Part shown: positions 28,512 to 37,707 of the stretch, one piece after another
How positions within the stretch are numbered: position 1 is the stretch's first letter
How the letters are laid out: each line of letters opens with the position of its first letter
Program-made: the position numbers and the translations under genes
From: DATJPY01 sp035506135
Lineage (GTDB): Bacteria > Myxococcota_A > UBA9160 > PR03
DNA length: 52,651 bases
Direction: 5' to 3'
NCBI GenBank assembly: GCA_035506135.1
Contig: DATJPY010000005.1
Location: forward strand, 1 to 52,651
Notes under the pieces: model-generated
The model's input: only the letters and a program-made list of their open reading frames with translations
Told to the model about the DNA's origin: nothing
The model's database searches: none

Positions 28512-29113
28512 GCGACCCGGTGGCGGAGGCGCTGCTCGCGATGGATCGCCGCGGATTCCTTCGGCTCGCCGCCGCGACCGCTGTCGTCGCGAGCGTCGGA
28601 TGTCGCGGCCGCGCGATCCCGGACGCCCTCGCGCCGCCCGCGGGCCTCGAGCTCCGCGTCCTCTCGATCCGCTCGTACGCCGCCTTCCAGGCGGCGGCCA
28701 TGCGGCTCATCGGCCCGGTCGGCGCCGAGGCGACCCGCTCCCGGCGCGTCGATCCCGCGGCTGCCGCCGATGCCGCGGTGGCCAGGCTGCCGGAGCTGGG
28801 AGCGACCCTGCAGCAGGGCCTCTGGCTGCTCGAGTTCGGGGTCCACCCGCTCGTGGCCAAGTGGCTTCCGTTCACCGCCCTGGACCCCCCGGAGCAGGAT
28901 GCCGTGCTCGAGAATCTCATGGGATCGCGCTGGGATGTGAAGCGGGACCTGTTCCAGGGTCTCAAGTCTCTCGCGATGCTCGGCTACTACGCCGATCCGG
29001 GGACCTGGGCGGCGCTGCGCGCCCCGGGACCCTTCGATCGCGAGGGGATCGCGCTCGCCATGCGCTACGAGCTCGAGCCGGAGACGGAGGCCCGCAGCGA
29101 TCCGGCAGGCTGA
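28508..29113 (+). CDS. Tat-exported small subunit (gluconate 2-dehydrogenase subunit 3-like)
   Basis: A 201-residue protein with a twin-arginine signal, DRRGFLRLAAATAVVASVGC, whose final Cys also forms a possible lipobox. The mature part has FQAAAMRLIGPVG and helical segments typical of the small subunit that accompanies GMC dehydrogenases. Its ATG overlaps the stop of the GMC gene (ATGA), so the two are translationally coupled. The Tat signal on the small subunit probably carries the folded FAD-loaded large subunit to the periplasm as a complex, as known for related dehydrogenases. No cytochrome subunit is adjacent. Confidence 0.75.
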   Translation: MSDPVAEALLAMDRRGFLRLAAATAVVASVGCRGRAIPDALAPPAGLELRVLSIRSYAAFQAAAMRLIGPVGAEATRSRRVDPAAAADAAVARLPELGATLQQGLWLLEFGVHPLVAKWLPFTALDPPEQDAVLENLMGSRWDVKRDLFQGLKSLAMLGYYADPGTWAALRAPGPFDREGIALAMRYELEPETEARSDPAG

Positions 29114-29432
29114 GCGCTCCCTTTCTCCTCGCGTCCGATTGGGCTCGCGGAAGCCGCCGCCATCGCCTAAACAACATGGCAGCCACGCCGGGCGGGCCGG
29201 GCGGCTCGCTCTCGTGCGCGCGCCCTGGCTCGATGCTCTGGCTCCCGTCCGGGCTCCCGGTGGACCGGAGAAGGCGCGCTGGCGTGGCGCGCCGCGCTCC
29301 ATGGCGACCGCGGCGCGTGTCGCGAGGATTCGCGGCGCACGGACCGCCGTCGCAGCGCGCGGCCGTCCGCGCCGCGGCGGCGCTGGGCGCGCGCTTCGGA
29401 TCGCGAAGGAGAACGATGCTCGAGAGGCGACG
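29114..29432. other. Spacer of about 320 bases before recQ, no supported gene
   Basis: In-frame upstream extensions of recQ cover this stretch (possible starts at 29139 and 29301), but their translation is Arg/Ala-rich without family resemblance and no Shine-Dalgarno precedes them. No RNA gene, repeat or clear terminator was seen. Confidence 0.4.
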
Positions 29433-31457
<2,025 letters not shown>

Positions 31458-31468
31458 AGGAGCCGTCT

Positions 31469-31630
31469 CCTCCGAGGCAACCCGATCGCCTGGATCACCC
31501 CGCAAGCGATCGCGAAGCGATCGCGCGCAGCGAGCCGAAGGCGAGCGAAGTCGACAAGGACGTGCTGCAGCTCAGCAACCCAATCGGCTGCAGGCCGATC
31601 GCGCGCAGCGAGCCGAAGGCGAGCGAAGTC
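31469..31630 (+). repeat. Dispersed structured element, copy C (two modules)
   Basis: This is the most regular copy. Module 1 (31469-31552, 84 bp) has CCTCCGAGGC, CGATCGCCTGGATC, CCCGCAAGC, a perfect 8-bp hairpin GCGATCGC (31506-31513), loop GAA, GCGATCGC (31517-31524), then CGAGCCGAAGGCGAGCGAAG. Module 2 (31553-31630) has CTCAGCAACCC, hairpin ATCGGC/GCCGAT (31583-31599) and the same 20-base tail. It fills the spacer between convergent recQ (stop at 31457) and a crotonase gene (stop codon at 31632-31634). Confidence 0.88.
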
Positions 31631-31631
31631 T

Positions 31632-32504
31632 TCAGCTTGGGTCGCGGAAGCGCGGGGCGCGCTTCTCGACGTTGGCGCGCACGGCCTCGATCTGATTGGG
31701 CCGGCCGATCAGCGAGCGCTGCAGCTCCTCCTCGAGGCGAAGCCCCTCGGCGAGGCCGACCACGCCGGAGGCGTCGAGGAGCCGCTTGGCAGCGCGCACG
31801 GCGTCGGGCGAGCGGCCCGCGATCTCGCGCGCCAGCTCGAGTGCGGCCTCGCGCGGGGTCTCGACCGCGCGCGTCGCCAGCCCGAGCGCGACGGCCTCGG
31901 TTCCCGAGACGACGCGCCCGGTGTAGGTGAGCTCCTTCGCGACGTCGAGGCGTGTCAGGCGGCGCAGCGTCTGCGTTCCGCTCATGTCGGGCACCAGGCC
32001 CCACTTGATCTCCATCACCGAGAGCCGGGCGTCGGGCGCGACCAGCCGGAGGTCCGCCGCCAGCGCGATCTGGAGCCCGCCGCCGTAGGCGACGCCGTGA
32101 ACCGCCGCGATCACCGGGACGGGCAGCTCGGTCCAGACCCAGGCCGCGCGCTGCGCGAAGTTCACGATGCTGTCGGGCTCCTCGCGCGAGAGAAGTGAGG
32201 GAGCTGTCTGCTGACTTCGCTCGCTGCGCGCGTTCGCTCCGCGAACGCTGGCCGATGATCCAGGCGATCGCTCTGCCTCGGAGGCATCCATGGCGGCAAA
32301 GCTCGCGAAGTCGAGGCCGGCGCAGAAGGCGCGGCCCTCGCCCGAGAGCACGGCGGCGCGCAGGCCGCGGTCGCGCGCCAGCTCGACTCCCGTCTCGACC
32401 AGCGCCTGGAACATGGCGCCGTCGAGCGCGTTCAGCTTGTCGGGACGATTCAGCCGAACGTCGGCGACGCCGTCCACCACGCTCACGACGACCCGATCCG
32501 ACAT
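31632..32504 (-). CDS. Crotonase-family protein with an in-frame repeat insertion
   Basis: A 290-residue enoyl-CoA hydratase/isomerase family protein. Oxyanion segments are AVLSGEGRAFCAGLDF and AAVHGVAYGGGLQIALAAD; the catalytic acid is expected at WGLVPDMSGTQ (Asp). Between GLDFASFAAM and NFAQRAAWVW is a Ser/Arg-rich stretch encoded by repeat copy D; the loop is about 24 residues longer than in the crotonase at 33316. The loop is at the surface in crotonase structures, so the enzyme may still fold. ATG 32504 has GGAGGG 5 bases upstream and overlaps the TGA of the phosphatase gene by one base (TGATG), implying coupling. Confidence 0.88.
   Translation of the reverse strand: MSDRVVVSVVDGVADVRLNRPDKLNALDGAMFQALVETGVELARDRGLRAAVLSGEGRAFCAGLDFASFAAMDASEAERSPGSSASVRGANARSERSQQTAPSLLSREEPDSIVNFAQRAAWVWTELPVPVIAAVHGVAYGGGLQIALAADLRLVAPDARLSVMEIKWGLVPDMSGTQTLRRLTRLDVAKELTYTGRVVSGTEAVALGLATRAVETPREAALELAREIAGRSPDAVRAAKRLLDASGVVGLAEGLRLEEELQRSLIGRPNQIEAVRANVEKRAPRFRDPS
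32213..32285 (-). repeat. Dispersed structured element, copy D (inside crotonase gene)
   Basis: A 73-bp copy oriented with the coding strand. It has GCCTCCGAGGC, CGATCGCCTGGATC, GCCAGC, a perfect 8-bp hairpin GCGTTCGC (32230-32237 on plus), loop TCC, GCGAACGC (32241-32248), then GCGCAGCGAG and CGAAGTC. It lacks exactly the 11 bases that form the small tail hairpin of copies A and C. The coding frame through it is the same as in copy B. Confidence 0.85.
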
Positions 32505-33277
32505 CACGGCCCTCCTTCGCGCAGCCCACGGGCACGCAAGTGGTCGACCTGGTTGAACGCTCGCAGCGCCCACACGAAGCCGCTGACCCCGACCGCGCGC
32601 GACTGCGCCACGCTGTAGGCCGCGAGCTCCATCTCGAACCGGCTCCACTCCCAGGGCACCTCGGTGACGTCGAGCAGGTGCGTCAGCGCGACCGCGTTGG
32701 TGCCGCCGTGTGCGACGATGGCGATGCGGTGCCGCTGCGGCGGAAGCCGCCACACGGTGAGGTCGTCCTCGCGGAGCGGCTCCACGCCGTGACGCGCCAG
32801 GACCTCCGCCATCGCGCGGTTCACGCGGCGGTGGAAGTCGCGGAACGACTCGCCCCCCGGCCAGCCGTCCCAGTGCTCGCGCAGCGGGCGCTGCGAGGCC
32901 CGCCGGAAGTAGGCGTCGACGTCGGTCTGCGACATCCCCGCCAGCGGCACCTGGATCTCGGCGAGGTCGTCGAGGGTGACGGGCGAGATCCCCGCGAGCT
33001 TCGCGATCGGCTCGGCGGTCTGCTGCGCCCGCGCCAGCGGGCTCGCATAGAGGGCGTCGATGCCGCGCCCTGCGAGGACCTCGGCCACCGCCTCGGCCTG
33101 CGCGCGCCCGAAGGGCGTGAGATCCGCATCCGCGACCGACGCGCCGCCGCCGGGCGCCCAGTCCGGCTCGCCGTGCCGCACCAGCACGATCTCGAGCGAC
33201 GCGTCGTTGCGCACTCGCTCCTCGCGGCGCGCGACGACGCCCGGTTCGGGTCGGGAGGAGCGGGGCGCGGGGCTCAT
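32504..33277 (-). CDS. Histidine phosphatase (phosphoglycerate mutase-like)
   Basis: A 257-residue histidine phosphatase superfamily protein. The catalytic motif LVRHGEPDW is near residue 33 and the second His is in VAHGGTNAVALTH; ASPLARAQQTAEPIA carries the conserved phosphate-binding Arg. The family covers phosphatases of small molecules and proteins as well as mutases; the cofactor-dependent glycolytic enzyme is unlikely at this length and motif set. The ATG at 33277 is only 5 bases from the predicted transcription start. Co-transcribed with the crotonase gene downstream by a one-base stop/start overlap. Confidence 0.85.
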   Translation of the reverse strand: MSPAPRSSRPEPGVVARREERVRNDASLEIVLVRHGEPDWAPGGGASVADADLTPFGRAQAEAVAEVLAGRGIDALYASPLARAQQTAEPIAKLAGISPVTLDDLAEIQVPLAGMSQTDVDAYFRRASQRPLREHWDGWPGGESFRDFHRRVNRAMAEVLARHGVEPLREDDLTVWRLPPQRHRIAIVAHGGTNAVALTHLLDVTEVPWEWSRFEMELAAYSVAQSRAVGVSGFVWALRAFNQVDHLRARGLREGGP

Positions 33278-33287
33278 GGGGCGGCCG

Positions 33288-33294
33288 TATCATA
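33288..33294. promoter_or_regulatory. Overlapping divergent -10 boxes (bidirectional promoter)
   Basis: In the 38-base gap between divergent genes, TATCAT on the plus strand (33288-33293) overlaps TATGAT on the minus strand (33294-33289). Each would place a start suitable for its gene: plus toward ATG 33316, which has GAGGAGG, and minus toward ATG 33277 with a very short leader. Symmetric -10 sequences are a known cause of divergent transcription. Confidence 0.5.
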
Positions 33295-33315
33295 GCGGCG
33301 CCGCGAGGAGGTCCC

Positions 33316-34170
33316 ATGTCCGCTGTGCCCGCCGGATCCGACGGCGCGACCGCGCGCACCGAGCCCGTTCTCCTGGTCGAACGCGAGGACGGCATCGCCA
33401 CCCTGACGCTGAATCGACCGCAGGCGATGAACGCGCTCTCGCTCGCGCTCCGGCGCGCGCTCGCAGAGACCTTCCTCGCAATCGCGCGCGACGCGGAGAT
33501 CGGCGCCGTCATCCTGACCGGGCGCGGGCGCGCATTCTGCGCGGGGCTCGACCTGAAGGAGCTCGGTGGCGAGGCGGCGCCGGAGCGCAGCGACGGCGGC
33601 ACGTCGCAGGGCACGCCCGCCGCGATGCTCGGCGAGGCCGACATGATCGCGGCGCTGCGCGCCTGTCCGGTGCCGGTCGTGGGCGCCGTCAACGGCTTCG
33701 CGATCACCGGCGGCTTCGAGCTCGCACTGGCGTGCGACCTCCTGATCGCGTCGAGCGAGGCGCGCTTCGCGGATACGCACGCGCGGGTCGGCATCGTGCC
33801 CGGGTGGGGGCTCTCGCAGGAGCTGCCGCGGCGGATCGGCATCGGGCGCGCCAAGGAGCTCTCGTTCACGGGCAACTTCCTCGACGCGGCCCAGGCGCTC
33901 GCCTGGGGGCTCGTGAACCGCGTGGTGCCGCCGGAGGCGCTGCTCCCGGCGGCGCGACAGCTCGCGCGCGACATGCTCTCGTGCGATCGCGAGACGCTGC
34001 GCCGGATCAAGCGCGTGTACGACGAGGGCTTCGCGACGACGCTGGAAGCCGGTCTCGCGCTCGAGCGCGCCGCCTCGCGCGAGCATGCGGCCGCCGTGCG
34101 GCCCGAGTCGGTCGCCGAGCGCCGGCGCGGAATCCAGTCGCGCGGGCGCGCGCAGGCCGGCAAGGCGTGA
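33316..34170 (+). CDS. Enoyl-CoA hydratase
   Basis: A 284-residue crotonase of the classic hydratase type: oxyanion segment VILTGRGRAFCAGLDL, GAVNGFAITGGFELALACD retaining the first catalytic Glu (GGFELA), and ADTHARVGIVPGWGLSQ where the second acidic residue is replaced by Gly. It ends in a conserved basic tail. ATG 33316 has GAGGAGG 4 bases upstream. It shares a bidirectional promoter region with the phosphatase/crotonase pair and precedes citrate synthase by 64 bases, which suggests a fatty-acid or acyl-CoA oxidation context feeding acetyl-CoA to the TCA cycle. Confidence 0.9.
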   Translation: MSAVPAGSDGATARTEPVLLVEREDGIATLTLNRPQAMNALSLALRRALAETFLAIARDAEIGAVILTGRGRAFCAGLDLKELGGEAAPERSDGGTSQGTPAAMLGEADMIAALRACPVPVVGAVNGFAITGGFELALACDLLIASSEARFADTHARVGIVPGWGLSQELPRRIGIGRAKELSFTGNFLDAAQALAWGLVNRVVPPEALLPAARQLARDMLSCDRETLRRIKRVYDEGFATTLEAGLALERAASREHAAAVRPESVAERRRGIQSRGRAQAGKA

Positions 34171-34199
34171 GGCGAAGGAGCCGAACGAAGGCCATGGGC

Positions 34200-34205
34200 T
34201 AGAAT
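34200..34205 (+). promoter_or_regulatory. Putative -10 box of citrate synthase
   Basis: GCTAGAATCCGG contains TAGAAT at 34200-34205, 29 bases before the ATG. The identical 12-mer occurs before the DksA-type gene at 39266-39277. No convincing -35 box is visible. Confidence 0.4.
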
Positions 34206-34234
34206 CCGGCCGCGCGCCGACGGAGGCATCGAGA

Positions 34235-35371
34235 ATGAGCGAGACCCAGGAGTACGCGGGCGCTCTCGACCGGGGGCTCGAGGGCGTGGTCGCCTGCAGC
34301 ACCGGCATCAGCGCGATCGCGGGCACCACGCTGCTCTATCGCGGCTACACCATCGAGGAGCTCGCCGCGAACGCCACCTTCGAAGAGGTGGTCTACCTGC
34401 TCTGGTTCGGGCGGCTGCCGAAGCGCGACGAGCTGGAGCGCTTCGTCGACGAGCTGCAGCAGGCGATGCCGCTCCCGCCGGCGGCCTTCGGCTGGTTCCA
34501 CGGCCTGCCGACCGACGTCCACCCGATGGACTTCCTGCACACCGTGGTGGCCGGGCTCTCGCTGCACGATCCGGACGCGAACGTGATGAGCTGGGAGGCG
34601 AACCTGCGCAAGGCGGTGCGCCTGGTGGCCCGCCTCGCCACGATCGTGGCGGCCTACGATCGCGTCCGCAACGGCCAGTGGCCGCTGCAGCCGCTGCCCG
34701 GGCGCTCGCTCGCCTGGAACTTCCTCTACATGCTGCACGGCACCGAGCCCGAGCCGAAGCGCGTGCGCCAGTTCGACACCTGCCTGGTGCTTCACGCTGA
34801 CCACGAGCTGAACGCGTCGGCGTTCTCGGCGCGGGTGACCTCGAGCACGCTGTCGGGCATGTACTCGAGCATCATGGCGGCGATCGGGACGCTGAAGGGC
34901 GAGCTGCACGGCGGCGCCAACGAGCAGGTGATGCGCATGCTGCTCGAGATCGGCTCGCCGAAGCAGCTCGAGGCCTACCTCGACGACGCGCTCGACGCCA
35001 AGCGCAAGGTGATGGGCTTCGGCCATCGCGTCTACAAGGAGGGCGACCCTCGCGCGGCGATCCTGAAGCGGATGAGCCGGGAGATCAGCTACGAGACCGG
35101 GCAGCCCGAGCTCTACGAGATGAGCGCGGCGATCGAGGAGATCATGCACGACCGCAAGGGGCTGATCCCGAACGTCGACTTCTACTCGGCCACCGTCTAC
35201 TACAGCATGGGGATCCCGATCGATCTCTTCACGCCCGTGTTCGCGGCGAGCCGGGTGGCGGGCTGGTGCGCGCACGTGCTCGAGCAGTACTCGAACAACC
35301 GGATCTACCGGCCGCGCGGCCGCTACGTGGGGCCGACGGGGCTCCACTACATCCCGATCGACGACCGCTGA
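34235..35371 (+). CDS. gltA: Citrate synthase
   Basis: Condenses acetyl-CoA and oxaloacetate to citrate. The 378-residue protein has the compact length of Gram-positive/archaeal-type (and 2-methylcitrate synthase-like) enzymes rather than the longer E. coli hexameric type. Active-site residues are seen in LHADHELNASAF (His), MGFGHRVYK (His) and NVDFYSA (Asp), with the CoA-binding KGELHGGANE segment. ATG 34235 has GGAGG 9 bases upstream. Whether it also accepts propionyl-CoA cannot be told; no prpB or prpD is nearby. Confidence 0.95.
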   Translation: MSETQEYAGALDRGLEGVVACSTGISAIAGTTLLYRGYTIEELAANATFEEVVYLLWFGRLPKRDELERFVDELQQAMPLPPAAFGWFHGLPTDVHPMDFLHTVVAGLSLHDPDANVMSWEANLRKAVRLVARLATIVAAYDRVRNGQWPLQPLPGRSLAWNFLYMLHGTEPEPKRVRQFDTCLVLHADHELNASAFSARVTSSTLSGMYSSIMAAIGTLKGELHGGANEQVMRMLLEIGSPKQLEAYLDDALDAKRKVMGFGHRVYKEGDPRAAILKRMSREISYETGQPELYEMSAAIEEIMHDRKGLIPNVDFYSATVYYSMGIPIDLFTPVFAASRVAGWCAHVLEQYSNNRIYRPRGRYVGPTGLHYIPIDDR

Positions 35372-35381
35372 GCCGAAGCGC

Positions 35382-37103
35382 CTAGCCGGGCTCAGCTCCG
35401 AGGCTCTGCGGGCCGCGGATCAGCCGGCCGGGCAGGGCGCCCGTCGGCTCGCCGTCCTCGTAGATCACCTCGCCGTGCGCGATGGTGGCGCGATAGCCGC
35501 TCGCGCGCTGGACCAGGCGTCGGCCGTTCGCGGGCAGGTCGAACACCATCTCCGGCGGCGTCAGCCGCAGGCCCTCGAAGTCGATCAGGTTGACGTCGGC
35601 CCTGTAGCCCGGCGCCAGCACGCCGCGATCGTCCAGCCCGAACAGGCGCGCGGTGTTCCGCGTCTGCATCCGGACCGCCCACTCGAGCGGCAGGCGCTCG
35701 CCGCGCTGTCGATCGCGCACCCAGTGGGTGAGCATGAAGGTCGGCATGCTGGCGTCGCAGATGATGCCGCAGTGCGCACCGCCGTCGGAGAGCCCGAGCA
35801 CCGCCTGCGGATGCAGCAGCATCTCGCGGATCGGCTCGAAGTCGCCGTCCGAGTAGTTGAGCAGGGGGAAGTAGAGGAGCTCCCGGCCCTCGCGCTCGAG
35901 CAGAAGGTCGTAGGCCACCTCGAGCGGGGCGCGGCCCTCGCGCTGCGCGCGCGCGCGGATGCTCTGCTCCGGCGCCGGCTCGTAGTCCGGCGGGTCGCCG
36001 AGCGGGAAGAGCTTGTGGAAGCTCTGCGCGATGTAGCCGCCGATGGGAGCCAGGTGCTCCGGCGTCTCCGCCAGCAGGCGGCGGCGCAGCGCCGGGTCGC
36101 GCATCCGGCGCACGCGCTCGTCGAGCGGCAGGGCAGCGAGCTCGTTGCGGTAGGTCGGGTGGTCCGAGAGCGGATGAAAGGTGCTCGACAGCCCGAGCAG
36201 GAGGCCGGTCGGCCGCGCCGCGACCTGCGGAACCACGCGCGCGCCGCGCTCCGCCGCCTGCTCGGCCCCGCGCAGGAGCCGGCGCCACTGCCCGGGGTCG
36301 AAGTCGTTCTGTAGACACGCAAAGGTGACGGGGCAGCCGCTCTCGTTCGAGACCTTCTCCATCCAGGCGAGCTCGTTGCCCTCGGGCGCGAGGTCGCTCG
36401 CCAGCTCGAACACCGCCCGCGCGCCGAGCGCGCGCCCGATCCCGAGCAGCTCCTCCTCGCCGGCGAAGGTCCCGGGCACCGGCTCTCCGTCGATGGCGCG
36501 GTGCAGCAGGGTGCGTGAGGTCGAGAACCCGAGCGCGCCTGCCGCGATCGCCTCGCGCACGATGCGCGCCATCGCATCGATGTCGTCCGGGCTCGCCTTC
36601 TCGTTCCGCGCGCCCCGCTCCCCCATCACGTACGCGCGCACGGCGCCGTGGGGGACCTGCGCGGCGACGTCGATGGCGCGCCGCATGCGCTCGACTGCGT
36701 CGAGATACTCCGGAAACGACTCCCATTCCCAGCGGATGCCTTCGGCGAGCGCCGTCCCGGGGATGTCCTCGACGCCTTCCATCAGCCCGATCAGCCACTG
36801 GTGCCGGTCGGGAAGGGCGGGCGCGAATCCGACGCCGCAGTTGCCCATCACGACGGTGGTGACGCCGTGCCAGGTGGAGGGCGTCAGGTAGGGATCCCAG
36901 GTCACCTGGCCGTCGTAGTGGGTGTGGATGTCGACCCAGCCGGGGGCGACCAGCAGCCCCGCCGCGTCGATCTCGCGGCGCGCCGCGCCCGCGCGGCCGC
37001 CCGCCGCGGTGATGCGATCGCCGTCGATCGCCAGATCGCCGGTGCGCCCGGGCGCCCCCGTCCCGTCCACCAAGGTGCCGCCGCGGATCACCAGATCGTG
37101 CAT
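35382..37103 (-). CDS. N-acyl-D-amino-acid deacylase-type amidohydrolase
   Basis: A 573-residue amidohydrolase of the D-aminoacylase/DAN family. It starts with the beta-sandwich pattern DLVIRGGTLVDGTG, has the metal ligands in DIHTHYDGQVTWDP (H60, H62) and later the family segments SDGGAHCGIICDAS and NTARLFGLDDRG near the C-terminal sandwich. It should hydrolyse an N-acylated or cyclic amide substrate in the cytoplasm. The ATG at 37103 has AGGAGG 7 bases upstream; a longer reading to 37145 is unlikely. It converges with citrate synthase, 10 bases apart. Confidence 0.9.
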   Translation of the reverse strand: MHDLVIRGGTLVDGTGAPGRTGDLAIDGDRITAAGGRAGAARREIDAAGLLVAPGWVDIHTHYDGQVTWDPYLTPSTWHGVTTVVMGNCGVGFAPALPDRHQWLIGLMEGVEDIPGTALAEGIRWEWESFPEYLDAVERMRRAIDVAAQVPHGAVRAYVMGERGARNEKASPDDIDAMARIVREAIAAGALGFSTSRTLLHRAIDGEPVPGTFAGEEELLGIGRALGARAVFELASDLAPEGNELAWMEKVSNESGCPVTFACLQNDFDPGQWRRLLRGAEQAAERGARVVPQVAARPTGLLLGLSSTFHPLSDHPTYRNELAALPLDERVRRMRDPALRRRLLAETPEHLAPIGGYIAQSFHKLFPLGDPPDYEPAPEQSIRARAQREGRAPLEVAYDLLLEREGRELLYFPLLNYSDGDFEPIREMLLHPQAVLGLSDGGAHCGIICDASMPTFMLTHWVRDRQRGERLPLEWAVRMQTRNTARLFGLDDRGVLAPGYRADVNLIDFEGLRLTPPEMVFDLPANGRRLVQRASGYRATIAHGEVIYEDGEPTGALPGRLIRGPQSLGAEPG

Positions 37104-37163
37104 CGCCGGGCCTCCTGACTCGCGAGTCGACGCCCACGCTACCACAGCCCCGGGCGAGGGGTC

Positions 37164-37193
37164 TTGTCATCGTTTGTAATACGACGTACGATG
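37164..37193 (+). promoter_or_regulatory. Promoter with overlapping inverted repeat before the RHH-ABC1 operon
   Basis: TTGTCA (37164-37169) and TACGAT (37187-37192) are separated by 17 bases, a good sigma-70 promoter by local standards. An inverted repeat CATCGT (37168-37173) / ACGATG (37188-37193) spans the spacer and both boxes, and an extra ACGA lies inside. The first gene encodes a ribbon-helix-helix protein, so autorepression is an attractive inference. Confidence 0.55.
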
Positions 37194-37221
37194 CGCCGTC
37201 CTCCCGACCGCAGGAGGCGGC

Positions 37222-37707
37222 GTGGACCGCAAGGATCGCCTCGTGCAGACCCGCGTGCCGCGCGGCCTCGAGTCGACGCTCAAGCGCGAGGCGCGCCGCA
37301 GGAGGCTCACCGTGTCGCACCTGATCCGGAACATCCTCGAAGACGCCCTGCAGCTCGTCGACGACGTGGTCGCGAACGTCGACGAGATCGTCACCGATTC
37401 GGTCGAGCTGGCGCGGCGCGTCCAGCGCGACGCCCGGCGCGTCGCGCACGCGGTGCGCGGCGCGGCCGACTCCGAAGGGCCGGCCGATGCCGAGGGAGCG
37501 CCCGACGCCGCGCTCGACCCCATCGACGGCTGGATCCACGCGATCCCGAATCGCCCCGTCACGTGCTCGCGCTGCGGCGAGGCGATTGCGGGCGGTACGG
37601 AGGCATGGGCGGGGCTCACCGGGGATCCCTCGAGCGCGCGCCCGTGGCTCTGTCCGCGCTGCCGGGATGCGCTCCGCGACGCGCCGCCGGACGACACCGC
37701 GACGTGA
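37222..37707 (+). CDS. Ribbon-helix-helix DNA-binding protein with C-terminal zinc ribbon
   Basis: A 161-residue protein. The N-terminus has the ribbon-helix-helix pattern (LVQTRVPRGLESTLKREARR, then TVSHLIRNILEDAL; about 7-43) typical of CopG/Arc/MetJ-type dimeric regulators. A helical middle follows, and a C-terminal four-Cys site (VTCSRCGEAI and WLCPRCRDAL) that probably binds zinc. The GTG start has AGGAGG 4 bases upstream. The stop overlaps the GTG of the ABC1 kinase by four bases (GTGA), so the regulator and kinase are made together. It is likely to bind the inverted repeat in its own promoter. Confidence 0.8.
   Translation: MDRKDRLVQTRVPRGLESTLKREARRRRLTVSHLIRNILEDALQLVDDVVANVDEIVTDSVELARRVQRDARRVAHAVRGAADSEGPADAEGAPDAALDPIDGWIHAIPNRPVTCSRCGEAIAGGTEAWAGLTGDPSSARPWLCPRCRDALRDAPPDDTAT

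Noticed and set aside
34170..34195. GGCGAAGGAGCCGAACGAAGG after the hydratase gene resembles the element tail.
   Set aside because: The order of blocks is not kept and there is no adjacent hairpin; likely chance in GC-rich sequence.
37177..37185. TAATACGAC, matching the start of the phage T7 promoter.
   Set aside because: The match stops after nine bases and the rest of the consensus is absent; it is better explained as the spacer and operator of a sigma-70 promoter.
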